Source of the DNA: Nocardioides_C sp963700955
GTDB taxonomy: Bacteria; Actinomycetota; Actinomycetes; Propionibacteriales; Nocardioidaceae
Direction of reading: 5' to 3'
NCBI GenBank assembly: GCA_963700955.1
Contig: CAVOZH010000011.1
Coordinates: forward strand, 496,001-560,000
DNA length: 64,000 nucleotides
The first letter of the stretch is position 1. Each line of letters starts with the position of its first letter. Of the stretch, positions 17,499-26,127 are shown piece by piece. Under the pieces are notes generated by a model. It did no database searches. It was not told where the DNA came from and was given only the letters and a program-made list of their open reading frames with translations. Made by a program: the position numbers and the translations under genes.

Positions 17499-18302
17499 GT
17501 GGACGAGCAGCACGACGAGGCACAGACGGAGGAGCAGGAGCAGGTGCGCCGCCTGCTCGCTGCCGCGTCGTCCGCCCCTGGTCCGGAGCTGCCGGCGGAC
17601 GTCGCGGCGCGTCTCGACGACGTCCTCGCTGCCCTGGTGTCGGAGCGGTCCGAGGAACAGCCGGGTACGGCGGCCGGGCCGGTGCCCGAAGCTACGGCGG
17701 AGGTGATGGCAGGTTCCGACCCCGCCGACGAGGTCATCGGGGTTGCGGAGCTCGGCTCCCGCCGCCGTCGCAGGTGGCCACAGCTGCTCGTCGCGGCGGC
17801 GGCCGTATCGGTGCTGGGTCTCGGCATCGGCAACCTGATGGAGGCCGGGAGCCCGAACGCGATGAAGGACGGCTCGTCGTCCGCCGGCTCTGCAGCGGAC
17901 GCCGGTGGAGGTCAGGCGGAGTCCGCCCCCCGCAATGGTGCGACCAAGGAGGGCGCCGACTCACTCGCCCAGAAGGACGAGCCGGGCGACGTGAGTGGTC
18001 GAACCGCGCTCAAGACCCAGGAGGCGCCGCCCCTGCTGCGCACCGGTTCGATCACCGCCGACGTGCAGCGGGTCGAGGACCGGTCCCTCGCCGCGCCCGT
18101 GACACGAACCCCCACCCGGTGGGACGACGCCTGCGTGCAACCGGCCACCTTCCCTGGGGACGAGTGGGTCCGGGTGCGGCTCGACGGCGCCCCCGCCGTG
18201 CTCCTGCTGCGGGCGCCGGCCGGCGGGCGTCGTACCGCCGACGTCTTCACCTGCGACGACGCCCGGACCCCGGCGGTCTCCACCACCGTCCGGGCTCGGT
18301 GA
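17499..18302 (+). CDS. rsmA: Anti-sigma-M factor, single-pass membrane protein
   Basis: 267 residues. GTG 17499 directly follows the sigM stop. The acidic cytoplasmic N-terminus (about 90 residues) contains PADVAARLDDVLAALVSER, a common anti-sigma helical motif. There is no HxxxCxxC zinc motif. One membrane helix (PQLLVAAAAVSVLGLGIGNL) follows a basic RRRRR stop. The extracytoplasmic part carries two Cys (DDACVQP, FTCDDA) that could form a disulfide. Genomic pairing with sigM and the topology support the role; the equivalent gene is Rv3912. Sequence conservation in this family is low. Confidence 0.82.
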   Translation: MDEQHDEAQTEEQEQVRRLLAAASSAPGPELPADVAARLDDVLAALVSERSEEQPGTAAGPVPEATAEVMAGSDPADEVIGVAELGSRRRRRWPQLLVAAAAVSVLGLGIGNLMEAGSPNAMKDGSSSAGSAADAGGGQAESAPRNGATKEGADSLAQKDEPGDVSGRTALKTQEAPPLLRTGSITADVQRVEDRSLAAPVTRTPTRWDDACVQPATFPGDEWVRVRLDGAPAVLLLRAPAGGRRTADVFTCDDARTPAVSTTVRAR

Positions 18303-18371
18303 CTGCACGGACGGGCGCGCCACGACTTCGTGTTGTCACCCGTTCGTGGCATCGTGCCCCTGCGGGCGCCG

Positions 18372-18397
18372 GGAATGCCGCGCCCCTAGGATCGGTT
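18372..18397 (+). promoter_or_regulatory. SigR/SigH-type promoter of trxB
   Basis: GGAAT at 18372-18376 and GTT at 18395-18397 are separated by exactly 18 nt, the thiol-stress consensus known for Streptomyces SigR. It lies 45 nt upstream of the trxB ATG. trxBA is a classic SigR target, so regulation by disulfide stress is predicted. Confidence 0.75.
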
Positions 18398-18442
18398 GTG
18401 CCCCCGGAAGGGACACGACCCGGACAAGGAGCACGAGTCACC

Positions 18443-19453
18443 ATGGCGGACCAGGACGTACGAAACGTCATCATCGTCGGATCCGGACCGGCCGGTTACA
18501 CCGCGGCCGTCTACGCAGCGCGGGCCAACCTGGCACCGCTGGTCTTCGAGGGATCCGTCACCGCCGGTGGTGCCCTGATGAACACCACCGAGGTCGAGAA
18601 CTTCCCCGGTTTCCGCGACGGGATCATGGGCCCTGAGCTCATGGACAACATGCGCGCCCAGGCCGAGCGGTTCGGCGCCGAGCTCGTCAGCGACGACGTC
18701 ACCGCCGTGGACCTCACCGGCGCGGTGAAGGTCGTCACCGACGGCTCCGGTACCCAGCACCGCGCTCACGCCGTGATCCTGGCCACCGGGTCCGGCTACC
18801 GCAAGCTCGGCATCCCCGACGAGGACCGGCTCTCCGGCCACGGGGTCTCGTGGTGCGCGACCTGTGACGGCTTCTTCTTCCGCGACCAGCACATCGCGGT
18901 CATCGGCGGCGGCGACTCGGCGGTCGAGGAGGCCACGTTCCTGTCCCGGTTCGCGAGCAAGGTCACGCTCGTGCACCGGCGTGACGAGCTCCGCGCCTCC
19001 AAGATCATGCAGGACCGGGCCTTCAGCGACCCGAAGATCGAGTTCGCGTGGAACTCCGAGGTCGCGGCGATCCACGGCGACGACAAGCTCACCGGGATCA
19101 CCCTGGTCGACACTGTCACCGGCGAGAAGCGCGAGCTCGACGTGACGGGACTGTTCATCGCGATCGGCCACGACCCCCGGTCGGAGCTGCTGCACGAGCA
19201 GGTCCGCCTCGACGAGGAGGGCTATGTCCTGGTCGACCAGCCCTCGACCAAGACGAACGTGCCGGGCGTCTTCGCCTGCGGCGACCTCGTCGACCACACC
19301 TACCGCCAGGCGATCACCGCAGCCGGCACCGGTTGTGCCGCGGCACTCGACGCGGAGAGGTTTCTCGCGGACCTCGAGCACGCCGCGAAGACCCACTCCG
19401 CCGACATCGCGTCCGAGATGCTGACCGAGCAGGTCCAGATCGCCGGCGCCTGA
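18443..19453 (+). CDS. trxB: Thioredoxin-disulfide reductase
   Basis: Transfers electrons from NADPH through FAD to thioredoxin in the cytosol. 336 residues from ATG 18443 (CAAGGAG upstream). FAD-binding GSGPAGYTAAVYAARA lies near the N-terminus. The redox-active WCATCDG is near residue 135, NADPH-binding GGGDSAVEEATFLSRFA follows, and the second FAD motif is VPGVFACGDLVD near 280. It is followed by trxA, 77 nt on. The exact SigR-type promoter upstream suggests induction by thiol oxidation. Order sigM-antisigma-trxB-trxA-cwlM matches Rv3911-Rv3915. Confidence 0.97.
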   Translation: MADQDVRNVIIVGSGPAGYTAAVYAARANLAPLVFEGSVTAGGALMNTTEVENFPGFRDGIMGPELMDNMRAQAERFGAELVSDDVTAVDLTGAVKVVTDGSGTQHRAHAVILATGSGYRKLGIPDEDRLSGHGVSWCATCDGFFFRDQHIAVIGGGDSAVEEATFLSRFASKVTLVHRRDELRASKIMQDRAFSDPKIEFAWNSEVAAIHGDDKLTGITLVDTVTGEKRELDVTGLFIAIGHDPRSELLHEQVRLDEEGYVLVDQPSTKTNVPGVFACGDLVDHTYRQAITAAGTGCAAALDAERFLADLEHAAKTHSADIASEMLTEQVQIAGA

Positions 19454-19530
19454 GACGGCCCTTGCCCGACATTGTCGGTGGCCGCCTGTTTACTGCACAC
19501 TGAAACCCTATTGATCCAAAGGAGCCCCTT

Positions 19531-19857
19531 GTGGCTGACATCAACGCCGTGACCGACGCCGAGTTCGAGACCGAGGTCCTCAAGTCCGACAAGCCAGTTC
19601 TGGTGGACTTCTGGGCCGAGTGGTGCGGCCCGTGCCGTCAGGTCTCCCCGATCCTCGAGGAGATCAACGCTCAGCACGGTGACAAGCTGGTGTTCAAGAA
19701 GATGAACGTCGACGAGAACCCCGTCACCCCGGCGACGTACCGGGTCACCGGGATCCCCACGCTCAACGTGTACCAGAACGGCGAGGTCGTGAAGCAGATC
19801 GTGGGCGCCAAGCCCAAGGCTGCGCTGCTCAACGAGCTGAGCGAGTTCATCGCCTGA
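19531..19857 (+). CDS. trxA: Thioredoxin
   Basis: 108 residues from GTG 19531 with AAAGGAG 8 nt upstream. Contains the active site FWAEWCGPCRQVSP near residue 32, the cis-Pro loop GIPTLNVYQNGE, and NVDENPVTPATYRVTG. It is reduced by the TrxB encoded just upstream and reduces protein disulfides in the cytoplasm. A hairpin terminator directly follows, separating the pair from cwlM. Confidence 0.97.
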   Translation: MADINAVTDAEFETEVLKSDKPVLVDFWAEWCGPCRQVSPILEEINAQHGDKLVFKKMNVDENPVTPATYRVTGIPTLNVYQNGEVVKQIVGAKPKAALLNELSEFIA

Positions 19858-19873
19858 GCATGGACAAAGACTG

Positions 19874-19913
19874 AGAGGGGGCCGGCCGTCCTCCCAAGGG
19901 CCGGCCCTCTTTC
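19874..19913 (+). terminator. Rho-independent terminator after trxA
   Basis: AGAGGG..CCGGCC pairs with GGCCGG-CCCTCT (two-base bulge, about 10-nt loop), then TTTC. It starts 17 nt past the trxA stop. Confidence 0.75.
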
Positions 19914-19962
19914 GCTGTGCTGAAGCTGTCATGAGGCAGCTGACCGCGAAGGAGGAGCGCCT

Positions 19963-21171
19963 TTGAGCCACCAAGTACAGACCGCCAAGCACCAGCGACT
20001 CTTCCGCCTCGGCGACTCGGGGGATGCCGTGGCGGAGATCCGTGCGCTGTTGACCAACCTGGGTCTGTTGTCCGAGGCCGGCGGTCCGCCGGACACCTTC
20101 GGCACGTCGGACACCGGCGCGAGCTTCGACCATCGCATGGACCGGGCCGTCCGCGACTTCCAGCAGCAGCGCGGCCTCACGATCGACGGCGTCGTCGGTC
20201 CCCAGACCTACCGGGTCCTCGACGAGGCTCGCTGGCGTCTCGGCGACCGGCTGCTCACCCACGTCCCCGGCAACCTGATGTGCGGCGACGACGTGCTCGC
20301 GCTTCAGCAACGGCTGCTGGGCCTGGGCTTCCGGGTCGGCCGGGCGGACGGCTACTTCGGTCACCAGACCGAGCAGGGGGTCCGCGACTTCCAGCGCAAC
20401 ATCGGGGTACCCACCGACGGCACCTGCGGCCCTGCCACGCTGAAGGCGCTGTCACGGCTCGCGCCTCGCGTGCAGGGCGGGCAGCCCAACGCGATGCGTG
20501 CCGAGGAGCAGATCCGCCGCGCCGGCCCACAGCTGTCGGGCAAGGTCGTCGTCGTCGACGCGGCGCAGGCGCGCGTGAGCGATCCGGCTCTGTCGGCGAA
20601 GGCCGCGGAGATCACCGAGGACCTCGCCCGCCGGATCGAGGGGCGGCTCGGCGCGACCGGCGTCCAGGCGTTCCTGACCCACGCGGGCGGTAGCCACGCC
20701 GGCCCCCCTCCCAGCGAGGGCGAGCGCGCGGAGTTCGCGAACCGTGCCGGGGCCGACGTCTGCGTCTCCGTCCACGTCGATGCTGCGGACAACCCCGAGG
20801 CGTGCGGGGTGTCGACGTACTTCTACGGCCTCGACTCCCAGGGGGTCCGCTCCGCTCCGGGCGAGCGCTTCGCCAGCCTCGTCCAGCGCGAGATCGTGGC
20901 CCGCACCGATCTGGTCGACCTGCGCACCCACCCCAAGACCTGGGACCTGCTGCGCCGCACCCGGATGCCCGCCGTACGCATCGACGTCGGCTACATCACG
21001 AACGCCCGCGACGCCGCGCGCCTGGCAGACCCGGCCTTCCGGGACGTGGTGGCCGAAGCCGTCGTCGTCGCGATCCAGCGGGTCTACCTGTCCCCGGAGC
21101 GCGACGCGAAGACCGGCTTGCTCCGCCTGTCCGAGCTGCGGCAGGCGATCCGCCAGGGACCGCCCGCCTAG
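19963..21171 (+). CDS. cwlM: CwlM-like peptidoglycan-synthesis regulator (amidase_3 fold, probably inactive)
   Basis: 402 residues, TTG 19963 with GGAGGAG upstream; no signal peptide, so cytoplasmic. Two peptidoglycan-binding_1 repeats (about 8-85 and 95-165: MDRAVRDFQQQRGLTIDGVVG and EQGVRDFQRNIGVPTDGTCG) precede an N-acetylmuramoyl-L-alanine amidase_3 domain (about 185-375). The usual first zinc ligand motif DPGHGG is replaced by DAAQAR, and the usual catalytic Glu before the C-terminal Gly is Asp (RIDVGY). SVHVDA keeps its His. Mycobacterial CwlM (Rv3915) is a cytoplasmic activator of MurA rather than a hydrolase; position and degeneration fit that role here. Confidence 0.9.
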   Translation: MSHQVQTAKHQRLFRLGDSGDAVAEIRALLTNLGLLSEAGGPPDTFGTSDTGASFDHRMDRAVRDFQQQRGLTIDGVVGPQTYRVLDEARWRLGDRLLTHVPGNLMCGDDVLALQQRLLGLGFRVGRADGYFGHQTEQGVRDFQRNIGVPTDGTCGPATLKALSRLAPRVQGGQPNAMRAEEQIRRAGPQLSGKVVVVDAAQARVSDPALSAKAAEITEDLARRIEGRLGATGVQAFLTHAGGSHAGPPPSEGERAEFANRAGADVCVSVHVDAADNPEACGVSTYFYGLDSQGVRSAPGERFASLVQREIVARTDLVDLRTHPKTWDLLRRTRMPAVRIDVGYITNARDAARLADPAFRDVVAEAVVVAIQRVYLSPERDAKTGLLRLSELRQAIRQGPPA

Positions 21172-21836
21172 TCAAGGCGCTCCGTCCCCGCACGTTCGGC
21201 CGCCGGTGCGACCGGGCGCGGCCGCACCACTCCGAGCAGCTTCTCCAAGGCCTGCTCGACCTCCTCGCGCCAGGTGAGCACCGAGCGCATGTCCATGCGC
21301 AGCCGCGGATAGCGGAGGTGGCCACGATGCGTCTTGAACCCCACCCGGAGCCAGAAGTCGGCCGGCACCACGCACGCGGGCCGTCCGCCGGGGGCTCCGG
21401 GCAGCCGGTCGCCGAACACCTCCAGGGCGCGGATCCCACCCCGGTCGAGAACGTCCTTGACCACCCCCTGCACGAGCACCCGGCCGAGGCCGCCGCCTGT
21501 GAACTCGGGGCGGACCCGCAACGCGGCGAGCAGGATCGCGTCGTCGCTGACGGGGGACGTGGGGAAGCTGGCTGCGCCGGGGACGAAGTGCGGAGGGGCG
21601 TAGATCGCGTAGCCGGCGGGTTCGTCCTCCACGTACACGATTCGGCCGCAGGAGCCCCACTCGAGGAGGACACGGGAGACCCACGCCTCCTTCTCGCACG
21701 CGGTCTCACCAGCGGCGGCTGCCCGCTCACGACGGACCGGGTCGAGCTCCCAGAACGTGCACTGGCGGCACGCTGAAGGCAGGTCGTCGAGGTTGTCGAG
21801 CGTCAACCGGGTGATCCTGCGCGGGCTCGATCCCAT
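21168..21836 (-). CDS. GNAT-family N-acetyltransferase
   Basis: 222 residues, convergent with cwlM and overlapping its stop by 4 nt. The N-terminus has RQCTFWELDP, then VYVEDEPAGYAIYAPP, LLAALRVRPEFTGGGLGRVLVQGVVKDVLD (acetyl-CoA loop, Q/RxxGxG-like GGGLGR) and PADFWLRVGFKTHRGH, which together give a GNAT fold. A homologue sits at the same position in Mycobacterium (Rv3916c). The substrate is unknown. The Cys-containing FW motif at the N-terminus is shared with that orthologue group. Start ATG 21836 is not preceded by an obvious SD. Confidence 0.85.
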   Translation of the reverse strand: MGSSPRRITRLTLDNLDDLPSACRQCTFWELDPVRRERAAAAGETACEKEAWVSRVLLEWGSCGRIVYVEDEPAGYAIYAPPHFVPGAASFPTSPVSDDAILLAALRVRPEFTGGGLGRVLVQGVVKDVLDRGGIRALEVFGDRLPGAPGGRPACVVPADFWLRVGFKTHRGHLRYPRLRMDMRSVLTWREEVEQALEKLLGVVRPRPVAPAAERAGTERLD

Positions 21837-21904
21837 GTCGTGACCCCCATGATGAGGAAACTGCCCCGATGATTCATCCTAGTAGTTCACCGACGGGAGC
21901 AGTG

Positions 21905-23215
21905 ATGGCCGGAGAAGTACGACGCAGCGCAACTCGCCTCGACAGCTACGTCGACCGTTACGCCGCTCGCACGCAGGGCATGACCGCTTCGGAGATCCGG
22001 GCGCTCTTCTCGGTCGCCAGCCGCCCTGAGGTGGTCTCCCTCGCGGGCGGCATGCCGAACATCTCCGGTCTTCCCCTCGACGTGGTCGGCGGGGCGATCA
22101 ACGAGCTGGTGCTCACCAACGGCGCCGTCGCCATGCAGTACGGCTCGGGGCAGGGCGACCCAGGCCTGCGTGAGCAGATCTGCGACGTGATGCGACTCGA
22201 GGGCATCGAGGCACACCCGGACGACGTCGTCGTCACGGTCGGGTCGCAGCAGGCGGTCGACCTGGTCACCCGGATCTTCTGCGACCCCGGCGACGTGGTG
22301 ATCTGCGAGGCGCCGTCGTACGTCGGGGCGCTTGGTGTCTTCAAGGCCTACCAGTGCGACGTCGTGCACGCCGTGATGGACGAGCACGGCCTGGTGCCCG
22401 AGGCGCTCCGCCAGGCGATCGCCGCCACGCGAGCTGCCGGCAAGACCATCAAGTTCCTCTACACGATCCCCAACTTCCACAACCCCGCCGGCATCTCGCT
22501 CTCCGCCGAACGCCGCACCGAGGTGCTCGAGATCTGCCGTGAGGCGGACATCCTGATCCTCGAGGACAACCCCTACGGCCTCCTCGGCTTCGACGGGGAG
22601 CCGCACCGTGCGCTCCGCGCCGACGAGGCTGAGGGCGTGATCTATCTGGGGTCGTTCTCCAAGACCTTCGCGCCGGGCTTCCGGGTCGGGTGGGCGCTCG
22701 CCCCCCACGCCGTACGCGAGAAGCTCGTCCTCGCGCAGGAGTCGGCGACGCTCTGCCCACCGTCGTTCTCGCAGCTGGCCGTCTCGGCGTACCTGTCCGG
22801 TCACGACTGGAAGGGCCAGATCAAGGAGTTCCGGGAGATGTACCGGGAGCGCCGCGACGCCATGGTCCAGGCCCTCGACGACCTGATGCCTGCGGCCGCG
22901 CGGTGGAACGTCCCCGACGGCGGCTTCTACGTGTGGCTGACCCTCCCCGAAGGCCTCGACGCCAAGGCGATGCTGCCGCGTGCGGTGACCGCTCGTGTCG
23001 CCTACGTCCCCGGAACCGCCTTCTTCGCCGACGGCTTCGGCGCCCAGAGCATGCGGCTGTCCTACTGTTACCCCACCCCGGAGCGGATCCGGGAGGGCGT
23101 ACGCCGTCTCGTCGGGGTGATCGAGGAGGAGATGGAGCTCCGCGAGACCTTCGGCACCGCTACTCACCCGACGCTGCGCCGTGGGTACGAAGCCCCCAAC
23201 ACCGACCTCACCTGA
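21905..23215 (+). CDS. PLP-dependent aminotransferase, class I/II (2-aminoadipate/LysN-like)
   Basis: 436 residues from ATG 21905 with GGGAG upstream; ATG 21869 would add 12 residues. Signatures: VVSLAGGMPNISGLPLD, MQYGSGQGDPGLREQICD, TVGSQQAVDLV, IPNFHNPAGISLS, LEDNPYGLLGFDGE, and the PLP lysine in YLGSFSKTFAPGFRVGW. RLSYCYPTPERIREGVRRL gives the conserved C-terminal Arg-containing region. The fold matches the aminoadipate/valine-pyruvate group, without the GntR HTH of MocR proteins. Tandem with ddl, 16 nt upstream of it, so an amino-acid role linked to D-Ala metabolism is possible but not shown. Confidence 0.88.
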   Translation: MAGEVRRSATRLDSYVDRYAARTQGMTASEIRALFSVASRPEVVSLAGGMPNISGLPLDVVGGAINELVLTNGAVAMQYGSGQGDPGLREQICDVMRLEGIEAHPDDVVVTVGSQQAVDLVTRIFCDPGDVVICEAPSYVGALGVFKAYQCDVVHAVMDEHGLVPEALRQAIAATRAAGKTIKFLYTIPNFHNPAGISLSAERRTEVLEICREADILILEDNPYGLLGFDGEPHRALRADEAEGVIYLGSFSKTFAPGFRVGWALAPHAVREKLVLAQESATLCPPSFSQLAVSAYLSGHDWKGQIKEFREMYRERRDAMVQALDDLMPAAARWNVPDGGFYVWLTLPEGLDAKAMLPRAVTARVAYVPGTAFFADGFGAQSMRLSYCYPTPERIREGVRRLVGVIEEEMELRETFGTATHPTLRRGYEAPNTDLT

Positions 23216-23231
23216 TCAGGAGCCGCACACC

Positions 23232-24194
23232 ATGGACGCAGTCGAAGGCCGGATCGTGGTGCTGGCCGGAGGGCTCTCGCACGAGCGAGACGTCTCCCTT
23301 CGCTCCGGGCGCCGGGTCGCCGAGGCGCTGCGCGACACCGGCGCCGAGGTCGACGAGCGCGACGTGGACGCGACGCTGCTGCCGTCGCTTCGCAACGATC
23401 CCCCGGCCTGCGTGGTCCCGCTGCTGCACGGTGAGACCGGCGAGGACGGCGCGCTGCGCGAGGTCCTCGAGCTGGTCGGGACGCCGTACGTCGGTTCACC
23501 GCCCAACGCCTGCCGCGCCGCCTTCGACAAGCCCGTGGCCAAGTCGGTCGTCGCACGGCACGGGCTGAACACCCCTCCGAGCGTGGCTCTGCCCCACGAG
23601 ACCTTCCGCGAGCTCGGCGCGGCGGCGGTGATGGATGCGATCGTCAGCTCCATCGGCCTCCCGCTGATCGTGAAACCGGCCAGAGGCGGTTCGGCCCTCG
23701 GCTGCACGGTGGTCCGCGACGCCGCCGAGCTCCCCGGAGCCATGGTCAACGCCTTCGCCTACGGCGCGACGGCCCTGGTCGAGCGGCTGATCGAGGGCCA
23801 GGAGGTCGCCGTACCCGTCATCGACACCGGTGACGGTCCCCGCGCGCTGCCCGTGGTCTCGATCAACCCCGACGGCGGCGTCTACGACTACACCGCGAGA
23901 TACACCGCGGGCAGCACGGAGTTCGTGGTTCCGGCCAAGCTCCCTGACGCGCTGACGGCGGAGTGCGCCCGCGTGGCAGTGACCGCGCACGAGGCGCTCG
24001 GCCTGCGCGACCTCTCCCGCTCGGACCTGATGATCGACGGGGAGGGAACCGTCTGGTTCTTGGAGGTCAACGTCGCCCCCGGGCTGACCGAGACGTCGAC
24101 GGTCCCCTTGTCGGTGCAGGCCGCCGGACTCGACCTCGGCGAGCTCGTGGAGACTCTGATCGACACCGCCGTTGCCCGCTCTGCCGGGAACTGA
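23232..24194 (+). CDS. ddl: D-alanine--D-alanine ligase
   Basis: ATP-grasp enzyme joining two D-Ala for peptidoglycan stem peptides. 320 residues from ATG 23232 (AGGAG about 10 nt before). N-terminal VVLAGGLSHERDVSLRSG is the substrate loop with the conserved HER. Then LHGETGEDGALREVLEL, PLIVKPARGGSALGCTVV (grasp lysine and glycine loop), DYTARYTAGSTEFVVPAKL and FLEVNVAPGLTETSTVPLS (metal-binding E and N). The last reads VNVAPG where most Ddl have VNTLPG. It lies between the aminotransferase and an acyltransferase in one rightward cluster. Confidence 0.9.
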   Translation: MDAVEGRIVVLAGGLSHERDVSLRSGRRVAEALRDTGAEVDERDVDATLLPSLRNDPPACVVPLLHGETGEDGALREVLELVGTPYVGSPPNACRAAFDKPVAKSVVARHGLNTPPSVALPHETFRELGAAAVMDAIVSSIGLPLIVKPARGGSALGCTVVRDAAELPGAMVNAFAYGATALVERLIEGQEVAVPVIDTGDGPRALPVVSINPDGGVYDYTARYTAGSTEFVVPAKLPDALTAECARVAVTAHEALGLRDLSRSDLMIDGEGTVWFLEVNVAPGLTETSTVPLSVQAAGLDLGELVETLIDTAVARSAGN

Positions 24195-24210
24195 CGAAAG
24201 CAGCCTGACA

Positions 24211-25005
24211 ATGCGCGACATCACGTACCCGCCAGTGATCTGGACCGCCAAGGCGGCCTTCAAGGTGCTCGGCCTGAAGTTCCAGATGAGCGGCACCGAG
24301 CACATCCCCCGCACCGGGCCGGCGCTGCTCGCGGTGAACCACGTTTCGTACCTCGACTTCATCTTCGGCGGCTTCGCAGCTCAGCCCTCGAAACGGCTGG
24401 TCCGGTTCATGGCGAAGAGGGAGATCTTCGACCACAGCATCGGCGGACCGATCATGAGGTCGCTGCACCACATCGAGGTGGACCGCGGTGAGGGGCTCGC
24501 GTCGTACCAGGAAGGGCTGCGCTACCTCGGCCTGGGCGAGATCGTCGGGATCTTCCCCGAAGCCACCATCTCCCGGAGCCTCGAGGTCAAGGAGCTCAAG
24601 ACGGGTGCGACGCGGATGGCCGCCGAGGCAGGCGTGCCGCTGATCCCGGTCATCGTGTGGGGCACTCAACGGATGATGACCAAGGACCATCCGAAGGACT
24701 TCTCGCGCGGCAAGACGATTGCGATCTCGGTCGGTGAACCGCTGCATCCGGCCGGCGTCCACCCGGTCACCGAGACGGCCGAGCTCCATGCGGCGATGAG
24801 CGCCCTCCTCGACCGCACGATCCGTGCCTACCCGGCAGATGAGCAACCTCCCGGCTCGTGGTGGCTGCCCGCGGCGTACGGCGGGAGCGCACCCACGCTT
24901 GAGCGGGCCGCGGAGCTCGACGCCGAGGAGAAGCGGCGCCGCGCGGAGCGCAAGAGGCGCAAGGCCGCCGAGAAGGCTGGGCGGACCTCGTCCGACGGGA
25001 GCTGA
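24211..25005 (+). CDS. 1-acyl-sn-glycerol-3-phosphate acyltransferase (PlsC family)
   Basis: 264 residues from ATG 24211, 16 nt after ddl. The acyltransferase signature HX4D appears in AVNHVSYLDFIFGG and the substrate motif in GIFPEATISRS (FPEG variant with Ala). VPLIPVIVWGTQRM is the typical fourth block. The C-terminal 35 residues are a charged, Lys/Arg-rich tail (EEKRRRAERKRRKAAEKAG), likely for membrane or nucleic-acid surface contact. Phosphatidic-acid synthesis is the family role; the acyl donor cannot be told. A second, unrelated PlsC-like gene lies at 58015. Confidence 0.88.
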   Translation: MRDITYPPVIWTAKAAFKVLGLKFQMSGTEHIPRTGPALLAVNHVSYLDFIFGGFAAQPSKRLVRFMAKREIFDHSIGGPIMRSLHHIEVDRGEGLASYQEGLRYLGLGEIVGIFPEATISRSLEVKELKTGATRMAAEAGVPLIPVIVWGTQRMMTKDHPKDFSRGKTIAISVGEPLHPAGVHPVTETAELHAAMSALLDRTIRAYPADEQPPGSWWLPAAYGGSAPTLERAAELDAEEKRRRAERKRRKAAEKAGRTSSDGS

Positions 25006-25098
25006 TCCCCCGCTCTGCCTGTAGCAGGTCGATGAAGCACGCTCCGCTCGTAGCGAACGTTGTGGTCGGAGGCGCGTCCCGGATGTTCTGCTGAGCAG

Positions 25099-26127
25099 AT
25101 GGCTGACCCCGTGCGCATCCTCGTCCTTGGTGGTACCTCCTGGCTCGGCGGCGCGATCGCCGCGTACGCCCTGAGTCGTGGCCACGAGGTCACCTGCCTC
25201 GCCCGCGGGGAGTCCGGGGACGTGCCGCCGGGCGCAACGCTGGTCCGGGCGGACCGGTGGGTGTCGGGCGCGTACGCCGAGGTGGCCGACCAGGAGTGGG
25301 ACGTGGTCCTCGATGTGTCCTGGCAGCCCGAACTCGTAAGCTCCGCACTCTCGGCGCTCGCCCACCGCGCCAAGCACTGGGTCTACGTCTCGTCGATCTC
25401 GGTGTACGCGGACCACGCCACTCCCGACGGCGACGAGTCAGCCACGGTTGTTCCGCCCTGGTCGGGGTCCGGAGAGGTGGGTGCTGAGGAGTACGGCGGC
25501 GCGAAGGTTTCATGTGAAACAACGTGCGTCGAGACGCTCGGACGGGACCGACTGCTCATCGCGCGGGCCGGTCTGATCGTCGGGTATGGCGACCGCAGCG
25601 ACCGTTTCGGGTACTGGCCGGCACGATTTGTCCGTGCGCACGCCAACAAGCCGGTCTTGGTGCCGCCGCTCGAGACCCCCGTGCAGGTGATCGACGTGCT
25701 AGACCTTGCGACGTGGCTGGTTGATGCTGCCGCGCTGAGCCTCGCCGGGACCTTCGACGCCGTGGGCGGCCGACTTGCCTTCGCCGACGTGGTCAACGCC
25801 TGCGAGTCGGTGTCCGGGACGATGCCCCAGCTCGTCGACCCTGGTGAGCGATGGCTGGTCGACGCCGGCGTTGCGCCGTGGGCGGGCCAGGACTCGCTAC
25901 CGCTGTGGCTGCCGCAGGCGACCCATGCGGGAATGGTTTCGCGGAAGGCGGAGGCTGCTCGCGCGGCCGGACTCTCCGCCCGGCCGCTGAGCGAGACGAT
26001 GGACGACGCCCTGCGCTGGGAGCGGGAGTTGGGCCTCGACCGGGAGCGTCGTGCGGGGCTGAGTCCGGCCAGGGAGGCTGAGCTGCTGGACCGATGGCGG
26101 GCCTCGTCAGAAGGTGGGCCCAGCTGA
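25099..26127 (+). CDS. NAD-dependent epimerase/dehydratase (extended SDR)
   Basis: 342 residues from ATG 25099. N-terminal RILVLGGTSWLGGAIAAYAL is the GxxGxxG-type Rossmann loop. DVVLDVSWQPE, WVYVSSISVYADH and YGGAKVSCE occupy the strand 4, Ser and YxxxK positions (YGGAK). Substrate unknown; resemblance is to reductases annotated as isoflavone-reductase or RNA-binding-like epimerases. Codons at 25507-25520 contain a near-perfect parS sequence, giving KVSCET in the protein. It lies next to the parB-parA operon. Start chosen at the first ATG preceding the Rossmann motif; no strong SD. Confidence 0.82.
   Translation: MADPVRILVLGGTSWLGGAIAAYALSRGHEVTCLARGESGDVPPGATLVRADRWVSGAYAEVADQEWDVVLDVSWQPELVSSALSALAHRAKHWVYVSSISVYADHATPDGDESATVVPPWSGSGEVGAEEYGGAKVSCETTCVETLGRDRLLIARAGLIVGYGDRSDRFGYWPARFVRAHANKPVLVPPLETPVQVIDVLDLATWLVDAAALSLAGTFDAVGGRLAFADVVNACESVSGTMPQLVDPGERWLVDAGVAPWAGQDSLPLWLPQATHAGMVSRKAEAARAAGLSARPLSETMDDALRWERELGLDRERRAGLSPAREAELLDRWRASSEGGPS
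25507..25520. promoter_or_regulatory. parS-like site (one central mismatch)
   Basis: GTTTCATGTGAAAC differs from GTTTCACGTGAAAC at one base. It lies inside the epimerase coding sequence, 1.3 kb beyond the end of parB and 3.4 kb from the perfect sites. Probably a weak ParB-binding site. Confidence 0.55.
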
